Of a DNA stretch of 64,000 bases, positions 35,841-47,549 are shown one piece after another. The number at the start of each line of letters is the position of its first letter. The first letter of the stretch is position 1. Where the stretch lies: contig JAVTVX010000031.1 of assembly GCA_033439265.1 (NCBI GenBank), positions 8,355,501 to 8,419,500 on the forward strand, in the 5' to 3' direction. The notes below the pieces were generated by a model. It was not told where the DNA came from, did no database searches, and was given only the letters and a program-made list of their open reading frames with translations. The DNA is from Dillenia suffruticosa (Eukaryota > Streptophyta > Magnoliopsida > Dilleniales > Dilleniaceae). The translations under genes were made by a program, and so were the position numbers.

Positions 35841-36370
35841 CAGATCTTATACCTCTCGATATATTTGATTCTCCAGGATTGCATCTCCACTGACTAACTT
35901 GACTCGTAAGGACGTCAAGTTTGTTTGGGATGACCGTTGTGAGGCGAGTTTTTGGGAGCTCAAACAACAGTTAACATCAGCACCGATTCTAGCCCTTCCC
36001 ACCAATGACCAGAAGTATGTAGTGTTCAGTGATGCCAGTCGACAGGGTTTGGGCTGTGTACTAATGTAGGATGATTGGATCATTGCATATGCCTCTAAAC
36101 AGTTGAAGAAGTATTACTTGAACTATCCGACCCATGATCTTGAGTTGGTAACCATAGTTTTTGCATTGAATATATGGTGACTCATTATCTCTATGGGGTG
36201 ACGTGTCGAGTGTACACAGGTCTTAAGAGCCTGATGTACTTATTCACGTAGAAGGAGCTCAGTTTAAGATAGATGAGATGGTTGGAGCTTCTCAATGATT
36301 ATGACCTTGTCATAGACTATCATCTTGGCAAGGTTAACGCAGTTGCGAATGCTCTAAGCCGCAATCAATA
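35841..36370 (+). mobile_element. Old Ty3/gypsy fossil, right part: pol remnant to RNase H
   Basis: Continuation of the element interrupted at 27697, starting with the right CAGAT copy (35841-35845). A short protease continuation is followed by text like [14 protein letters not shown] and the RNase H block [14 protein letters not shown], then [17 protein letters not shown]. It stops near 36370 at the next LTR-like sequence. The pol region is incomplete compared with the 43.2-kb element, and no 3' LTR in this orientation is seen. Confidence 0.82.
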
Positions 36371-36739
36371 ACATATCAATGTATAAAAGCCAATCTGGCA
36401 AATCATTAACATAACCAACCAATCCACATCCCTGTCAACATCCAAAATAACGTAAGGCTAATCCAGTTTTATCCACATACCTCTACTGCCATGCCCCCAT
36501 CAAAAGTATGAACAGTCATCAGTCATCCCTCTTGTAATTTAGAGGTGGTACTAAACGAACCTAATAGACAATCCTAGACATGACACATTTTCCAAAGTGA
36601 TTGAACACAATAGTACAACCATGCCTCAATACAATACAATGAAATGAGAGTTACAATAATATGTACAATTCTTTATATACAGTCATCTCTTTTATATGCA
36701 TGTACAATGGTCAATCTACAATCCCAAATATACAAATAC

Positions 36740-36791
<52 letters not shown>

Positions 36792-39700
36792 TTCCATATC
36801 TTTATACACAATCCTGCGGAAGAATGGTTAACACCATATCCAAGTCCGATATCTCCAACAAAACCTCGTGCGCTGCTATGTTGTAACGCATCCCACTATA
36901 GCTATCTCTATGGAACAGAAAGTGAGGGGTGAGTATTATGGGGAATACTCAGTGAGTGAGAGGGTATATATAAGTGTGTTCAATGTGTTGGTGAAAAATA
37001 AGTTGTCAAAATGATTCAATAAAACCACAAGTCCGCATAATGTATGAAAACAGTGCATAATGAACAATTCATCATAAATCATTCTTTTGCATACATTTCA
37101 AAAACATATGCATCCATATTAATCGAATCACACAAGTATAGAGCATACCAAAATCAGTTCCACGACCAATGGTAGGCGCATCGGGGGTTTTTATATGCAA
37201 AGTTAGAAAATGCTCTCTACCCTGACGTTGGCAACAGACCTCATCAGGTGCTAGATCAGGGCGTTACCGAGTCCTCCCCCTTTCGGGTTCAACCCAACTA
37301 GTACCGTGTCGAGTCCCAATATCATATATGACGTTTGGGGATACTTCCTGTAGAAGCGTATCCGGACATAATGGGTGGCTCTACAAACGCCCTTCTTAGC
37401 TATGACGTACCCAACTCATGGGCCTATCTCATAAATCATATCATCATGGCATGCATAAAGGCTCTCGGCCGATAACATAATATCATCATAATATACGTGC
37501 CATGTCAACATTTATCAAACCATATCAAACACTTCTCATAATTGATTTCATAAGATCATATGCATATTGATGCAATGACACATTTTTCATTTCGCAAATC
37601 ATTTGGATGTATATTTCACAATAAAATCATGTTGTGGACACTCCAATGATTCACAAAATATTTCACAAATCCATTCAAAAAATTATAGCACATGATCATA
37701 ATTCATGCTTGCATTGAAAAGCGTTTTAAAATATATTGTTATACATTGAACATATAATATAATAAATTCCACTCACAGTATATGGGAGAGTTAATCACTA
37801 CTTAAAATATCAAACTGTATCTTCTCGTCAATCTGCTATCGTGTCACTACAAAGGCAACACAAAATACATATAAAATCTTTATGTAATGCAAATAAAGAC
37901 ATTTAGGTTAAATACATTAATTTAACCTCTTTTATAGGTTATCCGTGCTCCCATTTCTCTAATACACCATCCAATGACCACGCCTACACGCCAAGACAAT
38001 ACACATACCTCGATAGTACACATAAAAGGAAATCAACTCCCTCTTTTCTCAATGCACAACAAATCATGCTCAATGTCCACAAAGGGACAAGTTAAGCACA
38101 CATTTACATCACCTTACACAACATTTTCAATTTCATACACACATATGCTTCACACGCTTGATCTCAAATACATCCATTCACATTCATCATTTCACCAAAA
38201 TAGTCCACAAGTTTAAAATCTAAAATTCTGCACACAACATAATTTGTGCAGTCGTGGGAAAATGGTCATAACTCCTACTACACAACTCTGAATCACATGA
38301 TTCTTATCTCATTTTAAAGCTAAGAGATAGCACTATACTTTTATTTTGAACATTCATTCAGATTCAAATCATAGAATTTCAGATAAACCAATCTTTGTCT
38401 TAGTTCTGTTCCAAAAGTTCATTCAGTCTTGTTTTAGTAAAAATGCAATAACTCTCTGCACACAGCTTCAATTCAAGTAATCTGTGGATATGTTATAGAT
38501 GAGATATAGACTTACAACTTTCATGTTGAAAGTTTTTCTTAGTTCAGTCTAGAAGAGGGTTGAAACAGATCACCTAACTTTGAAAATTCACTAAATATTC
38601 ATTTCTCATCAGAATTAAACGAATCATATCTCATTTAAAAGCTCTGAAGGTGTAGTTTCATGTATAAAAATTTCACTCAATTTGCCTGTGCATAGAAAAT
38701 GCTATAGCCTAAACATTACAATCTGTTCAGACTTCCGAAAACCCAGAAATTCTGTCATGGCTTCAAATTCGTCTACCCTAGTTTTCTGAGCAAACTTTCT
38801 CCTTTTTGCCTAAATTTTGGATATGTTATACTAAAGGGTGGTGGGTGTTTACCTTATGAATAGCAGGTTGATTGAACTATTAGACTTTCACATTTGCTCC
38901 GTTCCTTGAATTTTCATCCCTCCTTAGATCTCCATATGTTATGCTTCTTTTGAGTCAGTTTTTGGATATGTGATACTAGGTCTAAGGTAAAGCAAAACCA
39001 TATAAAAATGTTGGGAGGTTGTGAGGAAAAATCATGATTGCTCTTCAATGAGGTTCATAGCTAAGGAGATTGGGAGAAGAGAAGAAGGTTTTTGCTCTCC
39101 TTTGGGTATCTCACGTTTTTTTTTGTTGGGAGTGAATAAAAGACTTAACTTGGTTTTAATTTAAACACTCAACCATGGTTAAGTCATGTTTTAACCCTAA
39201 TTGGGTTTAATTAACCTTACCCTAGTTAAATTTAACTATAGTAAATCAACTAAGGTTAATTCCTTCCAATCATGCGATGCCACTTGTCAAAGCCACACAA
39301 AGTCCAATAAAGTGGATTCACACATTCCAAGAATATTAATTGTTTGTCCTTTGTAATTATCCATTTTTTGACTCGTGGTCCAAAATCGGTCAAACTTACT
39401 ATTCATCTTGAAAATTTTTAAAATCATACACAGGACCCAGGTTTTCGTACCGAGTCCAATTCTACTGGTTTCATGTAAATCTAAGATCATTTGGTCATCC
39501 AAACGTCTTTCGGAGTGAACGAAATCCGCGATTGGTCAAAATTTGACCTCGATCTCAAAACGCACGGAATCTCACTATGAACTCCATTTTATGTGTAGAT
39601 TCCAAAAATATAGGTTTTGAGTGGAAACGAAACCATTTGCTCGGTCAAATTTTGATTTGACCTATAAATTTAGGGTTTATCGGGTGAAAATCTAGGGTAT

Positions 39701-40204
39701 TGAGCACTTTTATGCTACGGCTTAAATTTTAATTTTTTGTCCAAGGCATTCACTTTTAAAGTGAATTTAGCATATATAAACCATACGGCGTCAATTTTTC
39801 ACGCGTGGGTTTCATTTAGGCTCGGTAGGGTAAATTCCCATCCTACCGGGCGAGTTTTGGCAAATTTCTCAAAATTTCATTTTGACTTATAAAATCATTA
39901 GTTAGCCTAAATTTGGTTTCTTGGCAAAATTTTAAAAATTTCGAACGGGTAGATTTTGATTTGACTCGGTAGGAGCTCATTTCTCACCCCTCCGTGAGTA
40001 GTCATTAAGCACTAATGAGCAAATGATGTGGTTTTGTCCAAATTCAAGTTTTATTAACTTTTTAGGGTGATTTTATACATGTAATTTCTTTGGACTCGAA
40101 ATCGCATGCGTAAATTTCAAGATGGCCCAGAAGGGTCCCTTTTTAGCTCCTCGGGGCCATGCCCAAAATTCTTCTAAGACATTTTGACTTGGAAAAAATT
40201 TTGA
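36371..40204 (-). mobile_element. Gypsy LTR sequence, reverse strand, without its own interior
   Basis: Matches the reverse complement of the 43.2-kb element's LTR in order: GCCATGCCCCCATCAAAAG with the following TTTAGAGGTGG (36495-36550), then GTGAGTATT...AATACTCAGTGAGTGAG (36930-36958), then CCCCCTTTCGG (37275), then CGTATCCGGACATAATGGG (37360-37380). Beyond about 37.8 kb the text is typical of long gypsy LTRs but no longer matches closely. Edges are placed where pol similarity stops on the left and copia integrase text begins on the right. Neither TG...CA boundary nor a target duplication was identified. A (TA)n run lies at 36746-36789. Confidence 0.65.
36746..36789. repeat. (TA)n microsatellite
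   Basis: About 22 TA repeats within the reverse-strand LTR. The frames reading TYTYIYIYIY across it are artefacts. Confidence 0.92.
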
Positions 40205-43175
40205 GTGATTTTCTATATGAATAAGAAGATGTATCATATATGGAGTAATGAGAAGTACAGTATACAGTACACCGCGTGTCAGTGTTACATAGGACACGTA
40301 AGTATCGACACTATATCAAAGTTAATTAGGAAAAATATTGTGAAAAGTCTTTCTAAATTAAAATTCGAGAAAAATAGATTTTGTGACGTATGCATGAAAG
40401 GAAAACAATCCAAAATATCCTTTAAATTCAAAAACTATGTATCTACTTGCAGTCGTCTAGAACGTTTGCACATAAATTTATTCGAACCAACTAGAACTCA
40501 AAATTTAGGAAGAAAATATTATGGATTTGTGATCGTTGATAACTTTTCTAGATATAATTGGATGCTATTCCTGGATAAGAAGAAGGAGACTAGTGAGACT
40601 TTTATTAAACTATGCAGAAAAATACAAAATGAAAAAGAGATTTTAGTTAGAAGTTTCATAAGTGATCATGGTAAAAAATTTGAAAATAAAATTATAAAAA
40701 AATTTCGTGGCAATCAAGATATTGATCACAACTTTTCAACCACTATAACACCTTAACAAAATGGAGTGTTTCAAGAAATGACTAGAATTATACTTTGTGT
40801 GCATAATTTGTCAAAATTTTTCTAGACAAAGTAGTGAATACTACCTACTACATCTTAATTAGGGCCTTAATTAGACCTATACTAAAGAAAACTCCTTATG
40901 AACTCTAGAAAGGAAGTAAACTCAACATAGACGATTTGAGAGTATTCGAATGCAAATGCTATATTCTGAATAATGGAAGAAAAGTCCTAGAAATATTTGA
41001 TGCCAAAAGTGATGGGAGAATATTTTTTGAATATTTGATAGTGAGTAAGACATATAGAATTTATAATAAAATAACCATGACAGTCAAAGAATCGTTACAT
41101 GTAGAATTTGATGAAGAAAATTGCACTGACAAAAGAAGATTGGATGGTGAAGAATTAATAGAAAACCTTAATGAATTGAAACTATAGAGAATTTAAATTC
41201 TCAAAAAGAAGAAACCAATGAAGTGACTGAATAAGAAGAAAAAGAAAAAATCAACAAGAGCAAAAAATTAAATATGCTCAAATTAGAAAAGATGTCAATA
41301 TAGAAAATATAATAGGTGATGTAAGTTTCTACGTAATTAATGTGAATATGTGACATTCATATCTAAAAAAAACCTAAGAATGTAGAGAAAATATTAAGAG
41401 ATAAAAATTGAATAATGGCTATGCAAAATGAACTGAATCAAATTTAAAGAAATAAACTATGGAATCTTGTTGCTGACTAAAAAATCAATCCGTAATTGGA
41501 ACTAAGTTGGTTTTTAAAAATAAACTTGGTGAATATGAAACAATTACAAGAAAGATAACATTAGTAGTCAAAAAATATAGCCAGATGAAAAAATTGACTA
41601 TGATGAAATGTATACTCTAGTGGATAAATTAGAAACTATTAGAATATTTCTAATTTTCTCTTATTATATGAACTTTAAATTATATCAAATGTATGTTAAA
41701 AGTATTTTTCTAGATGGTTATTTAAATGAAACTGTATATATAAAACAACCACCTGGTTTTGAAGATTTTAAATATCCATAATATATTTTTAAACTAACCA
41801 AAATTTTGAATAGATTAAAACAAGTTTCTAGAGTTTGGTATGAAAAACTTATCAACTTTTTTAATTGAAAACAAACTCGAGAGAGAAAAGATTAATACAA
41901 CACTTTTATCAAAAAAAGAAGAAGATAATTTTCTAATAATCCAAATATATATAGATGATATAATTTTTGGAAGAACAAGTGTAAAAATGCATGAACATTT
42001 TATAGAAAAAATACAATGAGAGTTTGAAATAAGTATGATGAGAAAGTTAAACTATTTTCTAGAATTTCAAATTAAACAATTTGGAAATAAAATATTTATC
42101 AATCAATCAAAATATACTAATGATCTCATTAAAAGATTTGGATTCGGTGAATATAAAGAAACACAAAACCTATAAGCACGAGCTAAAAATTAGATAAAAA
42201 TGAAAATGACAAATCAGTATGTTAAAAATTATATAGAGGTATGATTGGATCAATTTTGTATCTCACTCTCTCAAGACCAGATATACAATTCAATGTATGT
42301 TTTTGTACAAAATTCCAATCGGAACCAAAGGAATCCCATTTGGTAGCAATTAAAAGAATTTTTAGATATTTTAAGGACACCACACATCTAGACCTTTGAT
42401 ATGATATAAACTCAAGTTTTCAATTATATGGATTCTTTAAAAACATGTTAGTATTCTGGTGTTTCAAGAAACAAAGTAGCGTAGCATTGTCAACAACCAA
42501 AACCGAGTATATCTCTACCAAACAATGTGTTGCACAAATTTTGTGATTTAAATATCAAATGAAAGATTCTGGCATAAATTTTAATTGTATTATTATAAAA
42601 TATGACAACACAAGAGCTATAAATTTAACTAAAAACTCAGTGCATCATTCTCAAACTAAATAAATTGAAGTGAGATATCACTTCATTAGAGACAATGTAT
42701 TAAAAAACGAAATTATTTTTGAGTATATAGAGATTCAAAAACAGATTGTTGGTATTCTTACCAAACCATTGGATAAGAATAGATTTTGTAAATTAAGGAG
42801 AGAGATAGGAATGACTGAAATAGAGAAATAAGAAAGAAATTTGAAAAACAGAGTATGTGAAAATTTGGAAAAATGAATTTTAGGCCAACCTATTTCACAA
42901 GGGTATCGATAAACTGAAAAGTATACAGTCTTATCGACCTACTAATCATTATCTTAGAAATCATGTCGACTTACTACTGAAAAACAAAAAATACACATGG
43001 CCTTGTCAACCTGTATGTTAATATGTTGACATGCATAGCAATCGAAATCAGGTCGATGTCTTTAAAAATATGTTGACCACTATCCTTTGGGCCTTTTTAA
43101 AATAGGTCGACATGCACGAAACATGTCAACCCAACACATTGACCCGTGAGATGCAAAATGAAATATGAATGGTTA
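40205..43175 (+). mobile_element. Ty1/copia (SIRE-type) fossil, left part: integrase, RT, RNase H
   Basis: The order of parts fits copia, with integrase before RT. The integrase zinc-binding and core region spans about 40270-40760 (GHVSIDTISKLIRKN, FCDVCMKGKQ, YGFVIVDNFSRYNWMLFLDK, SDHGKKFENK). RT-like text spans about 41400-42260 (ELNQIxRNKLWNLV, YIKQPPGFEDFKYP). RNase H spans about 42380-42790 (KKQSSVALSTTKTEYIS, then IVGILTKPLDKNRF). After pol come about 300 bases with GTCGACCT words. The element is cut at 43175 by a gypsy insertion and resumes at 53365. No 5' LTR or gag is seen. It is broken in many places, far more than the gypsy that interrupts it. Confidence 0.88.
43171..43175 (+). repeat. 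Target-site duplication GGTTA, left copy
   Basis: GGTTA lies directly left of the gypsy element and again at 53360-53364 directly right. This exact pair fixes both boundaries of the insertion. Confidence 0.95.
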
Positions 43176-45540
43176 TGTAATACCCAGAAAAAAAAGGCTA
43201 TATTTAAAATTAGGGCTTAAAGCCCTAATTATCTTCCATTCTCTCTCTCTCTTTCCCCCTCTCTCTCCCTCTCTCCTTTTCTTCTCTCTTCTCCCGATCC
43301 CCCGCCGCCGCACCTCTCTCTCTCCCGCTGCCGTCCTCCACCGAGCGCGATCGCTGCACCACAGCGAGCGCCCTCCAGCGCTCGAGCCAGCGCCCGAGCC
43401 AGTCCGCGAGCCAGCTCGAGCCCAGAGCGCGAGCCTAGCGCCAGCCCAGCGCGAGCAGTGCGCGAACAGCGCTCGATCAGCGCACGAGCAGCGCGTGACC
43501 CCAGCGTGCCCTTGCGCGCCTCTGCCCGAGCCCATGCGCACCTCCAACACGAGCGCAAGCGCTCCAGCGTGCGACCCACTCGCGAGTGCTCGATCCAGCT
43601 CACGAGCGCGACCCTAGCCACTGCGGCCCAGTCCAGCACGCGACCCAGTCCAGCACGCGGCCCAGTCCGGCCCGCGGCCCACCAGACCCATCAGGCCCGC
43701 CAGCCCATCAGCCCGTGGCCCACAGCCCGCGACGACCCTTGACAGTCCGTGAGCCTCTGCGAAGGTTTTTGACCAAATCAACGGGCAAACGAAAGCTAGA
43801 TCCGAGATCCGAGAAACCCTAGGTGAGAGAAACGAAATCTCTTCAACCTTTGAATAAATTTTGTCAAATTAGGTAGCATTAGTTGGTTTTAGATTCGAAT
43901 TAAGATTTATTTTGATTTCGGTTATTTACTTATAAATAGAATGAAATTGATGACAGTGAAGTTTATAAATTGAGGAATTTAGGATTTGTACGAATTTAAG
44001 AAAAACGATAAACCCTGAAATAGTCAAAAATTGATGAAAATCATGATAATTGATTAGGTTGGCTATTTTGGTGATTCGATTGAGGGGAGCATTGCGTTAC
44101 GTATTGTGGTTTTATTGGGGAGTGCGCTATCCTCCCCAAAACGGTGAGTGAGATTTATTTCAATACTTTTGTTTAATATATAAATCCTGTTTTACAACAT
44201 TTTGATAATGAGCATGATTTGTCGTATGTTGGAAATGTTTTGACTGGTTTTAAAATTGACTTTTGTGAACCGTTGGAGTGTCCAAAAACTGTATTGAATT
44301 ATGAAATTATGCATCCATGTGGTTGAAATGTATAATGTGCCATTTTATGCTCTATGTTGCATTGGTTTATGAACCTGACTTCGGCACATTTTGATATGAT
44401 ATTGATTTTGGCTTTGAGAGCTTTGATATGTATTTTTCCGTAGCTACGAAGGACACCATGAGAGGCGCTTTGGTGGCGTCCGGATATGCCTAGGCCTGGG
44501 GTATCCCACGAGTTGTCGTAATTTGATTATCGACACGGTACTAGCCAGATTGAAGCCGAAAGGGGGAGGATTTGGATTTGGATTTGATGTCCTCTCCAAG
44601 TCTAGCACCTGGACGAGGTTCGTCGCTAACGCCGGGGTAGAGAGCACTTTAAATAAAATTACATATAACACCCCCGGTGCGCCTGTCATAGGTCGTGGTA
44701 GACCTCTGCCAGGACATTTTCAGCTGGCAGCTCTATGATTTTAATGACAGTGCTTTGGATGCATATTTGACTTCAAAATGCGTGAAATGATATATTGTTG
44801 AAATGAAAAGCATGATGATTTGAAATATGATTTATATACTTATGTTTTGACACTCCAGTTTCACACTCCATATTTGATAATTGCATTGACCCACTCACTC
44901 ACTGAGTATTCTTTCTCGAGTACTCACCCCTTATTTCCCTTTTGTTTCAGAGATAGTATTTGACAAGGAGTGTCGCTTTTAGGACGCTCAGTATCTTTGG
45001 GAGATCAGGTCTGGACTTGAGGAGTCATTGTGTATTTCCCGCTGCAAATTTGTATTGGTGATGTATATGTATTTTGAGGTCTATAGATGACCATTTTTAT
45101 AATTCTGGGATGACTGTATAAATATGGACATTTAAATTGTGGAACTCTCATGTCACTGCATGACATTACATTGAGACATTTCTTTTTCGTTGCGTCTGTA
45201 TTTGGGAATGTGTTATGTCTTAGAAGTGTCCTCTAGGATCGCTCGGTGCCTCCTCTAAATCACAGGAGGGGCGACTGGCGGCTGTCCATGCCTTTGATGG
45301 GGGCATGGCAGTAGAGGTCTGTGGTTAGGACTATAGAGAATTGTTTGTTAGCCTTGCGTTGCCCTGGATTGTGCAGTATGGATGATCTGGTTTGTTGTTG
45401 AGGATAATTTATTCATTTTGAGGCCGGGATGACCCCTTTTGGATAGGTAACAGGTTTATTTTAATATGGGAGACCTCCGATATATGGGGAGGTTCTGCCC
45501 GATTTTCTGTAAAAATACAGCCGGCATCCAGGGTGTGACA
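43176..45540 (+). repeat. 5' LTR of the 43.2-kb gypsy element
   Basis: Begins TGTAATACCCAG and ends GGGTGTGACA, with TG...CA ends. Landmarks are a CT tract (43240-43290), a GC-rich CGCGAGCCCAGCG-like zone (43300-43740), the palindrome CGTAGCTACG (44439-44448), and the stem motif ACTGAGTATTC...GAGTACTCACCCC (about 44899-44930). The element's own promoter and polyadenylation signals would lie here. I cannot place them with confidence. Confidence 0.95.
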
Positions 45541-45547
45541 GTTGGAT

Positions 45548-45560
45548 TGGTATCAGAGCC
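45548..45560 (+). other. Primer-binding site, initiator tRNA-Met
   Basis: TGGTATCAGAGCC begins seven bases after the 5' LTR. It is the standard plant LTR element primer site, complementary to the 3' end of initiator methionine tRNA. Confidence 0.93.
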
Positions 45561-45863
45561 AGGTTGGTTAAGAGCTATGTAGGAAGAGAGTCTTGGAAAC
45601 ATTCCCGAATGTGTTGTGTTTAAAGTCCTAAAGGCATGAGAGTTTCATACAGTTAAGAAGTCCGAGTGCATGGTCATAGGCATATGAGTTCATCTATTTT
45701 AGGAGGTTAGATATGGTTGTATCTAACCTAACCTGTTATATTCTTCTCCTATTGAACTAAGAATTTCATTCTTTTGTGAGGGTAGCCATGCCATGATTAG
45801 TTCAAAATTTTTGAACCGTGCCTATTCTTTTTATGATAATAAGCATCTTTCTCTTGCAGAATT

Positions 45864-47102
45864 ATGCCACCTAGACGTGGAAGGAGAGGTGCTAGATTCG
45901 CATCGCTTGAGGGTTTGTTAGTGCAAGATGCACCTCGGGCACCCGAGACCCCACGAGTACCAGAGGACTTAGACGAGCCGGAGGATCGTACCTCGACTCG
46001 CGTGCCACCACCGGTACCTACTCAGCCAGCTGCTCAGGATGAGACTCCCGTACCCACACTCGACGCCTTTAGGCAGGTGTACGAGTGGTACGCTTCCCAT
46101 GGGGTCCAGATTCTGCCCCCATCACCTCCTGCAGCGGCGCCTGCACCTGTAGCAGCGCCAGTTCCTACGGCACCGGTTCCACCGCCGGTGGCCTGTCCTT
46201 CTACTCTGTCCGAGCCGAGTGAGACTACATCGGCTATTCTTAGACGGGTACATGAGTTGACTCAGTTAGTTAAGGAGGCCCGTCAGCTGGGGTGCACAGA
46301 TTTTGCAGGGCTTGGTGATGCAGCAGCAGCCAAGCATTGGATCAACTACACCCACAGGATTCTGACCGATCTGGGGATTGGAGAGGAGCTTTGCCTGAAA
46401 GTGGCAGAGCGATTATTAGAGGGAGAGGCCCTCTCATGGTGGGAGGCCCTCACTAATGAGGCGATAGAGCCACTGCGGTGGGACGACTTCCTTCGGGAGT
46501 TTGACCGCAGATTTTTCCCACTCTACCAGCAGGACTGGATGAGGTCAGAGTTGGGACGGCTTACACAGGGGTCCAGATCTGTCTCGGAGTATAAGGCAGA
46601 CATGCGGAGACTTGCCGCATTTGTACCAGATCTGGCCATACCTCAGTATTTGCGCTTCAAATTTGAGAACGGTCTTAGTCTCAGCATAAAGAGATATATA
46701 ACTGTTACTCCACAGTTTACACTGGCTGAGGTGATAGACTCCGCTCACCGTGTGGAGGCTTTGGTCCGCGCTGAGACTAGGCAGAGAGAGAGCAGAGAGC
46801 AGAAGAGAAAGAAGGAGAAGTCTCATTTTGCGGAGAATTCCAAGAGGGGCAGGGGATCCAGTTCGTACAGAGGTGGATTTGGATCTGGATTTCCTGAGCT
46901 GGGACGGGGACAGTACTCCCAGGGGTTTAGACAGCCCGCACCGACTCACCCTACACAGTTTACTACTCAGCGGCACCCTTATTGCCGCAGGTGCAGTCAG
47001 TCCCATCCGAGCGGAGCTTGTTTAGTGACGGTTACTTGCTTCCACTGTGGGAAGTCGGGGCATATTAGGAGTTCTTGCCCTGAGTTAGGACTCGGAGCAT
47101 AG
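45864..47102 (+). mobile_element. Gypsy gag region
   Basis: A long frame of about 410 residues opens MPPRRGRRGARF. It has a Pro/Ala-rich segment (residues about 45-125), then the capsid-type region with RRVHELTQLVKEARQLGCTD, LLEGEALSWWEAL and FDRRFFPLYQQD (about 125-300). A basic linker follows, and a zinc knuckle CFHCGKSGHIRSSC (CX2CX4HX4C) lies near the C-terminus. Gag forms the cytoplasmic particle and binds element RNA. This is the best-preserved coding part of the window. Its gag is of the same lineage as those at 26.1-27.1 kb and on the minus strand at 31.0-32.5 kb. Confidence 0.93.
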
Positions 47103-47549
47103 AGTTCACTGAGCCGCACTAGTACTCTTCGTATGGGACAGCAGGGGCAGCCTGCTCGGCCAGCAGCTTCTACTTCCAGGGTGACCACTGGGAGTAACAC
47201 AGTGCAGACTCAGGCACGACAGCAGCCTAGGACTCAGACCCGGGTTTATGCCATGACGCATGAGGACGCCTAGGCGAATCCCGACATCATCATGGGTACT
47301 CCTCCTTCTGATCCTGTAGAATAGGATATCTATTCGTATTTTCACTTCTTTTGAGGATGTCAGCATTGTATCAGTCGTATAGGTATTGTATGTTGTGTTT
47401 CCTTTTGTCGACATGATACTACTCTGACATCTTTGTACACCGAGGTTGTAGAAGCCCTAGAGGCTCAACTATTTTGACATATATATATATACATATCAGG
47501 TTTGAAGTTATTCTAAATTTATGTGCATTCGTTCAAATGATAGGTACTC

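Noticed and set aside
43165-43822. Frames of 94-150 residues at the start of the 43.2-kb element
   Set aside because: GC-rich LTR sequence open in several frames; equivalent frames recur at 51.0-51.6 kb in the twin LTR.
44444-44738. Frames of 71-81 residues, repeated at 52221-52526
   Set aside because: They are LTR sequence present in both copies and non-coding in the family.
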